Notes under the pieces: generated by a model
Told to the model about the DNA's origin: nothing
What the model saw: the letters and a program-made list of their open reading frames with translations, nothing else
Databases searched by the model: none
Shown: positions 1 to 8,764 of the stretch, piece after piece
Layout: every line of letters starts with the position of its first letter
How positions within the stretch are numbered: position 1 is the first letter of the stretch
Made by a program: the position numbers and the translations under genes
Source of the DNA: Sandarakinorhabdus sp.
GTDB taxonomy: Bacteria > Pseudomonadota > Alphaproteobacteria > Sphingomonadales > Sphingomonadaceae
Length of the DNA: 12,168 nucleotides
Assembly: GCA_025458465.1 (NCBI GenBank)
Contig: JALOSK010000033.1
Span: forward strand, 1 to 12,168
Reading direction: 5' to 3'

Positions 1-1059
1 CGGCTTCACTTCGGTCCACTTGTAGTTGGACAGGGCGGAAATCTGGATCTCGCTGTCGAAGTGGCCGATGTTGCAGACGATGCTGTTGGGGCGCATCGCC
101 TTCATGTGTTCAGCCGTGATCACGTCCATGTTGCCGGTGGCGGTCACGAAGATGTCGGCGCGCTTCACCGCGTCTTCCATGGTGACGACTTCGAAGCCTT
201 CCATGGCGGCCTGCAGAGCGCAGATCGGATCAATCTCGGTCACCATCACGCGGGCGCCGCCATTGCGCAGCGAGTGCGCCGAACCCTTGCCGACATCGCC
301 GAAGCCGGCAACGCAGGCGACCTTGCCGGCCAGCATCACGTCGGTGGCGCGGCGGATGGCATCAACCAGCGATTCCTTGCAGCCATAGAGATTGTCGAAC
401 TTGGACTTGGTGACGCTGTCGTTGACGTTGATCGCCGGGAACGGCAGGCGGCCCTGCTTGGCCAGCTCATAAAGGCGGTGCACGCCCGTGGTGGTTTCTT
501 CCGAAACGCCCTTCAGGTTCTTGACGGTTTCGGTCAGATAGCCGGGGCGCGCCTTGACGAAGGCCTTGAGCGCCCGCTGGAATTCGACTTCTTCCTCATT
601 CTCCGGCTCGCCCATGGTCTCGCCGGCTTCGAGGCGCGCGCCCCACAGCGCGAACATGGTGGCGTCACCGCCGTCATCCAGGATGATGTTGGACGTGACA
701 TCACCCCAATCGAAGATACGGCCGACATAATCCCAGTAATCCGCCAGGCTCTCGCCCTTGATGGCATAGGTCGGGATGCCGGCAGCGGCCATGGCGGCAG
801 CGGCATGATCCTGGGTGGAAAAGATGTTGCAGGTGGCCCAGCGCAGTTCGGCGCCCAGCGCCACCAGCGTTTCCATCAGCACCGCGGTCTGGATCGTCAT
901 GTGCAGCGAACCGGTGATGCGCGCGCCCTTCAGCGGCTTGGCGGCCCCGAACTCTTCGCGCAGCGCCATCAGGCCGGGCATTTCGGTTTCGGCAATCGCA
1001 ATCTCGCGGCGGCCGAAATCGGCGAGGCTGATGTCGGCAATGGCGTAATCATGGGCCAT
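1..1059 (-). CDS. ahcY: Adenosylhomocysteinase (SAH hydrolase), 3' end cut off by the window edge
   Basis: This cytosolic enzyme splits S-adenosylhomocysteine reversibly into adenosine and homocysteine, which relieves product inhibition of SAM-dependent methyltransferases and feeds the methionine cycle. The 353 visible residues ([20 protein letters not shown]...) are the first three quarters of a family usually about 430-470 residues long; the C-terminal NAD/dimer part lies beyond position 1. Visible are the substrate-domain SLHMT (H53), LDDGGD near 128-132, the [16 protein letters not shown] block around 211-226 with the expected Lys and Asp, and the NAD-binding [10 protein letters not shown] at 252-261. 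The insertion around 144-160 rich in Glu is usual for the longer bacterial form. ATG at 1059 has AGGAA 7 bases upstream (1067-1071). The gene is transcribed away from the MscS gene, with its own promoter and a palindromic operator just upstream. The assignment is secure. Confidence 0.98.
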   Translation of the reverse strand, partial: MAHDYAIADISLADFGRREIAIAETEMPGLMALREEFGAAKPLKGARITGSLHMTIQTAVLMETLVALGAELRWATCNIFSTQDHAAAAMAAAGIPTYAIKGESLADYWDYVGRIFDWGDVTSNIILDDGGDATMFALWGARLEAGETMGEPENEEEVEFQRALKAFVKARPGYLTETVKNLKGVSEETTTGVHRLYELAKQGRLPFPAINVNDSVTKSKFDNLYGCKESLVDAIRRATDVMLAGKVACVAGFGDVGKGSAHSLRNGGARVMVTEIDPICALQAAMEGFEVVTMEDAVKRADIFVTATGNMDVITAEHMKAMRPNSIVCNIGHFDSEIQISALSNYKWTEVKP

Positions 1060-1124
1060 GATGGTGTTCCTGCGCTGGATGGAGTTGCGCTGTCTCCTAG
1101 GCGCAGCCGGCTATCGGAGCAAGC

Positions 1125-1140
1125 ATAAAGATAGCTTTAT
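1125..1140 (-). promoter_or_regulatory. 16-bp palindromic operator at the ahcY transcription start
   Basis: The plus strand reads ATAAAG-ATAG-CTTTAT: two perfect 6-bp arms around a 4-base centre, with one mismatch from a full 16-bp palindrome. It directly abuts the -10 box of the ahcY promoter, so it covers the expected start of transcription, where a bound repressor would block initiation. Methionine-cycle genes in several proteobacteria are controlled by SahR, an ArsR-family repressor that responds to S-adenosylhomocysteine; this site could be its operator. The palindrome and its placement are seen; the SahR link is inference, and no regulator gene is in the window. Confidence 0.6.
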
Positions 1141-1168
1141 ATGATAGTCTGACCCCTGCGCAGTCCAA
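1141..1168 (-). promoter_or_regulatory. Predicted sigma-70-type promoter of ahcY
   Basis: On the minus strand TTGGAC (1168-1163) and TATCAT (1146-1141) are separated by 16 bases, a good match to the housekeeping consensus. Transcription would start near 1134, inside the palindrome, giving a leader of about 75 bases before the ATG at 1059. Confidence 0.55.
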
Positions 1169-1194
1169 ATGTCGCAGAACGGACAATTGCCGGC

Positions 1195-1223
1195 TTCTTG
1201 CCGTGGCAGGAACCGGTTAGACT
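1195..1223 (+). promoter_or_regulatory. Possible promoter of the MscS-type channel gene
   Basis: A TAGACT box at 1218-1223 resembles the TAGACC boxes ahead of the two peptidase genes in this window. With 17-base spacing the -35 would be TTCTTG (1195-1200), which is poor; TTGCCG at 1198-1203 matches better but leaves only 14 bases. The -10 call is the stronger half. Confidence 0.35.
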
Positions 1224-1265
1224 TGGGATGCCGCGCGTGTCGTCGGCGCATTCGGGGGAATGATC

Positions 1266-2063
1266 ATGGATTGGGCCGTCATCACTGCAACCGTCACCGA
1301 TGTGGCCTTGAAGCTGGCGGCCGGTTTCGCGCTGTACATGGTGGGGCGCTGGCTGATCAGCTTTGCCGTCAGCCTGCTGGGCAAGGTGCTCACCGCGCGC
1401 AATTTCGATCCCACCTTGCAGCGGTACATCGCCAACATCCTGGCGGTGGTGCTCAACATCGTGCTGGTGGTGGCGATCCTGGGCTTCTTCGGGATCGAGA
1501 CGACCAGCTTTGCCGCGCTGCTGGCTGGCGTTGGCCTGGCGGTGGGGGCCGCCTGGTCCGGCCTGCTGTCCAACTTTGCTGCCGGCGCCTTCCTGATCAT
1601 CTTCCGCCCTTACAAGGTGGGGGATTTCGTGGAGGGCGGCAGCGTTGTCGGCACGGTGACGGAGGTTGGCCTGTTCAACACCATCATCACCAGCCCGGAC
1701 AATGTGCAGACCATCGTGGGCAATTCGAAGATGTCGGGCGATGTCATCAAGAATTATTCGACCTTTGCGTATCGCCGGGTCGATCGCACCGCGCAGCTGG
1801 CCTTCGGCGTCGATCCGCTTGATGCCATTGCGCGCCTGAAACCGGCGCTGGCCGCGATTCCCAACGTGGTGGCCGAACCGGCGCCGGACGTGGAGATCCT
1901 GGATTTCAACGAGCGCGGCACGGTGCTGGCGGTGCGGCCCTATTGCCATACCGACCATTATTGGCAGGTCTATTTCGACACCAACAAGCTGATCGCGGCC
2001 ACCTTCGGCGCGGCCGGCTATGCCGCCCCGCACACCATCGAATACGAGAAGCAGATCAAGTAG
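1266..2063 (+). CDS. Small-conductance mechanosensitive channel, MscS family
   Basis: Inner-membrane channel that opens under membrane tension and releases solutes during hypo-osmotic shock. The 265-residue protein is close to the minimal MscS length. It has three membrane segments (about 16-40, 57-76 and 82-113). The third carries the family's Gly/Ala-rich pore helix with GLAVG at 90-94 and SNFAAG at 102-107, followed by FRPYKVGDFVE, the entry to the beta domain, and a cytoplasmic alpha/beta domain to the end. An in-frame ATG also exists at 1260, but the GGGGGAA run (1254-1260) overlaps it and lies 5 bases before the ATG at 1266, so I choose 1266. Pore residues differ from E. coli MscS: alanine (A95) replaces the second constriction leucine (L109) and tryptophan (W97) stands at L111, by recalled alignment. 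It is divergent from ahcY and stands alone. Confidence 0.93.
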   Translation: MDWAVITATVTDVALKLAAGFALYMVGRWLISFAVSLLGKVLTARNFDPTLQRYIANILAVVLNIVLVVAILGFFGIETTSFAALLAGVGLAVGAAWSGLLSNFAAGAFLIIFRPYKVGDFVEGGSVVGTVTEVGLFNTIITSPDNVQTIVGNSKMSGDVIKNYSTFAYRRVDRTAQLAFGVDPLDAIARLKPALAAIPNVVAEPAPDVEILDFNERGTVLAVRPYCHTDHYWQVYFDTNKLIAATFGAAGYAAPHTIEYEKQIK

Positions 2064-2067
2064 CGCA

Positions 2068-2094
2068 CCGCCTTGGCGGATGCGGACAAGGCGG
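2068..2094 (+). repeat. Inverted repeat with 8-bp arms between the MscS and peptidase genes
   Basis: CCGCCTTG (2068-2075) and CAAGGCGG (2087-2094) are perfect complements around an 11-base loop, starting 4 bases after the MscS stop codon. No T-tract follows, so a classical intrinsic terminator is unlikely. It could slow readthrough or bind a regulator, since it spans the promoter of the next gene. A second hairpin, GGCGGC (2090-2095) with GCCGCC (2103-2108), shares the middle arm and would compete with it. Confidence 0.45.
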
Positions 2095-2101
2095 CTAGAC
2101 C
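2073..2101 (+). promoter_or_regulatory. Predicted promoter of the prolyl oligopeptidase gene
   Basis: TTGGCG (2073-2078) and TAGACC (2096-2101) are spaced by 17 bases. The -10 lies 34 bases ahead of the ATG, so the leader would be about 25-30 bases long and includes GGAGG at 2121-2125. The same TAGACC box sits at the same distance ahead of the M28 peptidase gene. Confidence 0.55.
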
Positions 2102-2134
2102 TGCCGCCATGTCCCGTTCCGGAGGTTCCTGCCC

Positions 2135-4217
<2,083 letters not shown>

Positions 4218-4228
<11 letters not shown>

Positions 4229-4592
4229 GGGCTTTTGGCCCGCTGGGGCGGGTGAGGATGAACAGGCAGGTGGCCGGCAGGATCACCGCCTGGATGATGA
4301 TCACCCGCTCCGACGCGCCGACCAGGAACGAAATGCCGAACACCGCCGCCATCGACAGCACCGCCAGCAGCTTGGCGCGCGGGGCAATGGCGCGGTGCTT
4401 CTCCCAATTGAGGATCAGCGGCCCGAAGGTGCGGTTGGCCAGCAGCCAATCATGCAGGCGCGGGGAAGAGCGCGCAAAGCAATAGGCGGCCAGCAGCACG
4501 AACGGCGTGGTGGGCAGCAAGGGCAGCACGACGCCGGCGATGCCGAACGCCAGCGACGTGAGGCCAAGCAGGAGCCAGAGCGTGCGGAACAT
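4218..4592 (-). CDS. DUF454 (YbaN-like) small inner-membrane protein
   Basis: The 124-residue protein has about four hydrophobic segments (roughly 4-24, 28-40, 73-92, 96-113). Between them is the family signature, LPLLPTTPFVLLAAYCFARS followed by SPRLHDWLLANRTFGPLI and NWEKHRAI (about residues 23-70). No biochemical function is established for DUF454 proteins. It is the last gene of the minus-strand run, 23 bases after the glycosyltransferase stop, with AGGG (within TAGGGTG) 7 bases ahead of its ATG. That placement makes co-transcription with the glycosyltransferase likely, and a role in the same membrane complex is possible but unproven. Its TAA stop lies inside the last codons of the convergent oligopeptidase gene. 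Confidence 0.9.
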
Positions 4593-4615
4593 GCGCGCAC
4601 CCTAGCAGGCCGGTG

Positions 4616-6754
4616 TCAGGCCGCCACATCATCTCCCGCCCCGTGCGACAGAGTCGCAGCCCGGCGCGCCGGCGGCAGCACCAGCGTGCGTTTTTCCAAC
4701 GGAGGCAGATCCGGCAGCAGCACCGGCAATGGCGCACGCGGGGATGCTGGCGGTTGCGCCAGCGGCCGGGCCTGCACCTGGAGATCGGCGGTCAGGATGC
4801 GCTGTAGCACGGCCAGCGTTGCCGCCCACAACCCGATTTCCAACCGCTTGCTGTTCATGCCGCCGGTGAACAGCTGCACGATCAGCCGATCGCGCGCCGG
4901 GCTGGCGGCGGGGGAGAAGGCGATCCCGATACGCCCGCCAACGCAGCGCACCACCGTGCCATCAAGGCTGCCCACGCCGCGCAGGCGCACGCGCACCGGT
5001 TCCCCCTCCGTCACGCCATCGCCGGCCAGCGCGATGCCCGATACCGACACGTCAAGGCCGCGGGTGATCACCGCCTCGCGCTGGCCGCGCCGCCACACCG
5101 CCACCGCCTCGTCCAGCGCGAAGCGTTCCTCGCCGCGCAGCGCCGGCCGGCCGAAGCACAGCATGGCGGCGAGGAACAGCACGACAATGTTGATCGCGCA
5201 CCAGAAGGCCACCATCGGCACCAGCGCGCCCTGCGCCACGATGCGCGTATCGGGCAAGGCGTTGACCAGCAGCCCCGCCAGCGTCGCCAACATCAGGCCG
5301 GCGCAAGCCAGAAAGATGCCCGTTTGCATCCCGCCACCGGCCGCATCCGAGCCCTTGGGGGTAACCCTGAACCCGTGGCCATGAGGTTTCACCAGGGTTT
5401 TCAGGATCACCGGCAGCAGCCGGAAGCTCTGGAAGGTGCCCAACACCTGCGCGGCGACCGGATAATAGCGCCCGCCCCCAAGCAGCACGATGCCGCCCAC
5501 CTGCGCCACCACCATCGGCACCAGGAAGAAGATGGCACTTTGCGGCGTCACGCCCACCAGTGGCGGCACATCCAGGTACAGGAACACCAGCGGCGCCACC
5601 AGCGCGGTGATCAGCATCAGGGCCTGTGAAAGCCAGGCCGTGGGCAGGAAGAACAGGCGGTGCCGCACCCGGTGCCCCGGCCCCAGCGGCCCCGATTTCA
5701 GGAACAATATCTGGATCGCTCCCTGGGCCCAGCGCGAGCGCTGGACGAAGAAGGCATCCAGGCTTTCCGGTGCAAGGCCAAAGGCCAGCGGCTCGTTGAG
5801 GTACCGGGTAACAAAGCCCTTCTGCAGCAGGGCCAGAGACAGCAGCATGTCCTCGGTGATCGATCCTGCCGGCAACCCGCCGCCAATGGCATCGAGCGCG
5901 GCTCTGCGCGTGATGCTGTTGGAACCGCAACAGAAGGCGGCATCCCAGCCATCGCGGCCGGGCATGATCGCCTCGAAGAAGAAGCGCTGGTCATCCGGCA
6001 GGGCATCGCGCAGCGCCAGATTCTGCTGCAACGGATCATGGTTGTAGAAACTGTGCGGCACCTGCACGATGCCGATGGCCGGATCGTCGAAAAGGCCCAT
6101 GCTGCGTTTCAGGAAGCTGCGCTGCGGCACGAAATCGGCATCGAACACCGCCACGAACGGCGCGCCTGTCACCTTCAGGGCGTGGTTGATGTTCCCGGCC
6201 TTGGCGTGTTCATTGTCGGGCCGGGTGATATAGCCGGCCCCCTTGGTCATGCAGTAGTCGCGCAGCCAGGCCCGGCGGCCATCATCGGCCACCCAGACAT
6301 TCAGATTTGGCCAATCCAGCGCCAGCGCACCCAATATGGTCTTTTCCAGCACCTCGGGCGGCTCGTTGTAGGTGGCGATGATCAGGTCCACGGCCGGCCA
6401 CTGGGCCCGAGGTCGGGCAGCGAGCGCGGCCTCGCCGGCATCGGCCTCGCCGCTGCGATCGGTGCGCTTCAGCAGTGCGGCATAAAGGATGGCGGCATCC
6501 AACAGGCCGAACAGTTCGACGCCAAGGCAAAGCAGCGCGAAGCCCAGCGCCGGCCACGAAGCGCCCCACGGCAACGTGACGGTGAGGCGCCAGTGCAGAT
6601 AGGCAGCGGCGACAAGGGTAACGCCGGCCACCACGCCGATCCGCGTGGCCGGGCGCTGCATGCCGAACAGCGGCGCGGCCAGCAAGGCGGCAATGGTCAG
6701 CAGCAGCGGCGCCGCCACCAGAAGCGCCGGCGCGGTATCGAGGGCAGGGAGCAT
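4616..6754 (-). CDS. BcsA-like family 2 processive glycosyltransferase with C-terminal PilZ domain
   Basis: Inner-membrane synthase expected to polymerise a beta-glucan from a UDP-sugar and pass it through its own membrane channel. From the ATG at 6754 it has 712 residues. N-terminal membrane helices (about 10-93) precede a cytosolic GT-A domain with TYNEP (128-132), DDG (157-159), DAD (205-207), TED (300-302) and QRSRW (338-342). Further helices lie near 368-392, 405-427, 476-500 and 510-533. The loop FRVTPKG (462-468) matches the BcsA gating-loop motif. The PilZ domain has RGEER (540-544) and DVSVSG (568-573), the RxxxR and DxSxxG c-di-GMP signature. A hydrophobic segment near 638-652 and a Pro-rich tail follow. 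An in-frame start at 6922 would overlap the HlyD gene by 155 bases, so I prefer 6754, 13 bases after the HlyD stop. Its Shine-Dalgarno is weak, implying translational coupling. No BcsB/BcsC/BcsZ is nearby; the polymer is unknown. Confidence 0.93.
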   Translation of the reverse strand: MLPALDTAPALLVAAPLLLTIAALLAAPLFGMQRPATRIGVVAGVTLVAAAYLHWRLTVTLPWGASWPALGFALLCLGVELFGLLDAAILYAALLKRTDRSGEADAGEAALAARPRAQWPAVDLIIATYNEPPEVLEKTILGALALDWPNLNVWVADDGRRAWLRDYCMTKGAGYITRPDNEHAKAGNINHALKVTGAPFVAVFDADFVPQRSFLKRSMGLFDDPAIGIVQVPHSFYNHDPLQQNLALRDALPDDQRFFFEAIMPGRDGWDAAFCCGSNSITRRAALDAIGGGLPAGSITEDMLLSLALLQKGFVTRYLNEPLAFGLAPESLDAFFVQRSRWAQGAIQILFLKSGPLGPGHRVRHRLFFLPTAWLSQALMLITALVAPLVFLYLDVPPLVGVTPQSAIFFLVPMVVAQVGGIVLLGGGRYYPVAAQVLGTFQSFRLLPVILKTLVKPHGHGFRVTPKGSDAAGGGMQTGIFLACAGLMLATLAGLLVNALPDTRIVAQGALVPMVAFWCAINIVVLFLAAMLCFGRPALRGEERFALDEAVAVWRRGQREAVITRGLDVSVSGIALAGDGVTEGEPVRVRLRGVGSLDGTVVRCVGGRIGIAFSPAASPARDRLIVQLFTGGMNSKRLEIGLWAATLAVLQRILTADLQVQARPLAQPPASPRAPLPVLLPDLPPLEKRTLVLPPARRAATLSHGAGDDVAA

Positions 6755-6767
6755 CACCAGCGCAGAG

Positions 6768-7955
6768 CTACCACCGGGGGAACCGCACTTCGGCCAGCCG
6801 GCCGACATCGCAGCGCCGATCAAGCGAGGCCGGTGGCGGCAGCGCCACCAGCACGGTGAGCGCGCGGGCATCCTTTTCCGGATTGGCGGCCACCATGGCG
6901 CCATCGCGCCGCGCCGCCGCACCCACGGCAGACGCCACGCGGCCCGCCACCCAATCGTCGCTGCCGATCAGCCGCACCTTCACCTGGCTGCCAGGCAGCA
7001 CGGCTTCCATCCGGCGTTCCGGCAGTGCCACTTCCACATAGCGGCGGCGGCAATCGGCCAGTTCGATCAGGCTGGCGCCCGGCGCCACCGTTGTGCCCCT
7101 GGGCGCCGGTTGTGACCAGATCACAGTGCCGGCCGGCAGCACAGCATCGAAGGCCGAAGCGCGGGCCAGCCGGGCTTCTTCTGCCGCGATTTGCACCGCC
7201 AGCTGTGCCAGCCGCGCATCTGCATCGGCGGCGACGATCTCCAGCTCCTGCCGGCGCAGCAGCAACCGGTCGCGCTGCTGGTCACCATAAGGCGCGTCCA
7301 TCGCGGCGCCGGCCAGATACAGGCCGTGGCCAGCGGCCTGTGTTTCAATGGCCAGCGCGTCGGCCTCGCTGGCCATGGCGGCGCAGCGTCGGGCGCTGGC
7401 GGCGGCCACGGCGCGCAGCCGGTCGCGTTGGGTGAAGGTGGCAAATCGCTGGACGGCCAGCGCCTCGATGCGGTCGCGCTGCAGCACGGCTTCGGCGGCT
7501 TCGGCCTGGCAGGCGGCCAGTGCTTCGCGGGCGGCGTGGGTGGAGGCGGCGAGCCGCGCGGCGGCGGCCTTGCCAAAGCGCGCGCTGCGCCCGGCAAGCC
7601 GCGTGCCGGCGCTCTCCAGCTCGGCGATCTGGCGGCGGGCCAGATCGCGGGCCGACATCAGGGCGGCTTGCTGGCCTTTCAGGGCTGCCAGCGGCCCCGA
7701 ATCCACCGTGCGCGCCATCACCAGCCGGGCGGTGCGGGTGGCGGCGATGGCGGTGCCGGGCGGCGGCAGATCGGTGGCGACGATGCCAGCAATCGGCGAG
7801 GCCATGCGGATCAGCGGCGCGTTCACATGCGCCTCCCCGCCCACCTCGCTGGTGACATAGGGGGCGAAGGCCCACAGGCCCAGCGCCGCCATGGTGGCCG
7901 CCACCGCCACGCGCAGGCGGTTGGAACGGATGATGGTTTCAAGGCGGCTGGCCAT
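6768..7955 (-). CDS. HlyD-family periplasmic adaptor (membrane fusion protein)
   Basis: The 395-residue protein has a short cytosolic N-terminus, one membrane anchor (about 15-33) and a periplasmic body. The first lipoyl-like half is VNAPLIRMASPIAGIV (44-59). A long Ala/Arg/Glu-rich helical stretch follows (about 88-265), containing GDQQRDRLLLRRQELE (224-239). The second half, with GTTVAPGASLIELAD and then YVEVALPE, lies at about 270-312, followed by a beta-barrel-like region to the end. Such adaptors bridge inner-membrane machines to the periplasm. Placed 13 bases upstream of a BcsA-like synthase, it resembles BgsB of the rhizobial BgsA/BgsB glucan system or the HlyD part of Alg44, rather than a drug-efflux subunit; no ABC or MFS transporter is adjacent. 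The start is ATG 7955, with GGAG 6 bases upstream; a TTG at 7970 is less likely. That Shine-Dalgarno is paired in a hairpin. Confidence 0.88.
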   Translation of the reverse strand: MASRLETIIRSNRLRVAVAATMAALGLWAFAPYVTSEVGGEAHVNAPLIRMASPIAGIVATDLPPPGTAIAATRTARLVMARTVDSGPLAALKGQQAALMSARDLARRQIAELESAGTRLAGRSARFGKAAAARLAASTHAAREALAACQAEAAEAVLQRDRIEALAVQRFATFTQRDRLRAVAAASARRCAAMASEADALAIETQAAGHGLYLAGAAMDAPYGDQQRDRLLLRRQELEIVAADADARLAQLAVQIAAEEARLARASAFDAVLPAGTVIWSQPAPRGTTVAPGASLIELADCRRRYVEVALPERRMEAVLPGSQVKVRLIGSDDWVAGRVASAVGAAARRDGAMVAANPEKDARALTVLVALPPPASLDRRCDVGRLAEVRFPRW

Positions 7956-7961
7956 ATGCGT

Positions 7962-7979
7962 CTCCTGCAAGGGCAGGAA
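7962..7979 (-). promoter_or_regulatory. Hairpin sequestering the Shine-Dalgarno of the HlyD gene
   Basis: In the minus-strand transcript UCCUGC (7978-7973) pairs perfectly with GCAGGA (7968-7963) around the tetraloop CCUU, with a further U-G wobble (7979/7962). The paired strand is the Shine-Dalgarno GCAGGAG, 6 bases before the AUG at 7955. The structure could lower translation until melted by ribosomes from upstream, an RNA-binding protein or temperature. The pairing is seen; the regulatory effect is inferred. There is no U-tract, so it is not an intrinsic terminator. Confidence 0.5.
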
Positions 7980-7999
7980 CGGCGGCAGCCGGCTGGGAT

Positions 8000-8764
8000 T
8001 TATCCAGTCAGGCTGGCGGCGATGGTTGCGGCCAGCGCGGCGTCGCCGGCGGCAATCACGCGCCCGTCGCTGGCCATGGTGAGCGGTTGGCCCTGCCAGT
8101 CGGTGATCACGCCGCCAGCGCCGGTGATGATCGGCACCAGCGCCGCCCAGTCATGCAGCTTCAGCCCGGATTCGACGACGGCATCCAGATGCCCGGCCGC
8201 CACCAGTCCATAATTGTGGCAATCGCCGCCATACAGAACATCGCCCACGCCGGCGCGCAGCTGTTCGAAGGCGCCGAAATCGCCTTGTGGAAAGGCCTGC
8301 GGGCTGGTGGTGCCGATGCGGGCCTCGCCCAATGTCGAGCAGGCGCGGACGTGGCACCGCTGCCCGTTGAACAGGGTGGGCTGGCCTGGCCCGGCCAGCC
8401 AGCGATCACCGATGATGCATTGATCGATGATGCCCAGCACCGGCTTGCCATCTTCCAGCAGGGCAATCAGCGTGCCGAACAAGGGCCGCCCCGATACGAA
8501 GGCGCGGGTGCCGTCGATGGGATCAAGCACCCACACGCGCGCGGCATCGGGGCGGTCATCGCCATATTCCTCGCCGATCACGCCATCATCGGGACGATAT
8601 TCGTCCAGCAGGCGGCGGATGGCGGCTTCCGCCTCGCGATCGGCGGCGGTGACCGGCGAGAAATCCTCCTTGGTCTCCACCAGGAAGGGCCGGCGGAACC
8701 AGGGGCGGATGGCGGCTCCGGCGGCCTCTGCCAGCCGCTGCGCCAGCGCCAGATCGTCAGCCAT
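8000..8764 (-). CDS. hisN: Inositol monophosphatase-fold phosphatase, probably histidinol-phosphatase
   Basis: Mg-dependent phosphatase of 254 residues, the normal length. The metal-binding motifs are all present: GEE (64-66), DPIDGT (81-86) and HDWAAL (204-209). The wording around them (SPVTAADREAE at 36-46, and DPIDGTRAFVSGRPLFGTLI) matches the HisN branch, which removes phosphate from L-histidinol phosphate in the penultimate part of histidine synthesis in many alphaproteobacteria that lack a HisB-type phosphatase. An inositol-1-phosphatase (SuhB) or another sugar-phosphate phosphatase is the main alternative, since no his gene is next to it. Its ATG overlaps the end of the CoA-transferase gene by 8 bases (ATGGCTGA), which suggests translational coupling, and the HlyD gene starts 44 bases after its stop. 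Confidence 0.9.
   Translation of the reverse strand: MADDLALAQRLAEAAGAAIRPWFRRPFLVETKEDFSPVTAADREAEAAIRRLLDEYRPDDGVIGEEYGDDRPDAARVWVLDPIDGTRAFVSGRPLFGTLIALLEDGKPVLGIIDQCIIGDRWLAGPGQPTLFNGQRCHVRACSTLGEARIGTTSPQAFPQGDFGAFEQLRAGVGDVLYGGDCHNYGLVAAGHLDAVVESGLKLHDWAALVPIITGAGGVITDWQGQPLTMASDGRVIAAGDAALAATIAASLTG

Noticed and set aside
1060..1140. SAH or SAM riboswitch in the ahcY leader
   Set aside because: I could not find the conserved helices of known SAH or SAM riboswitch classes. The short palindrome next to the -10 box explains the region better as a DNA operator.
6755..6922. Upstream in-frame start of the glycosyltransferase at 6922
   Set aside because: It would overlap the HlyD gene by 155 bases, and the added residues are Arg/Trp/Pro-rich without resemblance to BcsA N-termini. 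ATG 6754 starts just before the first membrane helix.
6768..7955. HlyD protein as part of a drug-efflux or type I secretion system
   Set aside because: No ABC, MFS or RND transporter and no TolC-like gene is adjacent. Coupling to the BcsA-like synthase fits a polysaccharide role better.
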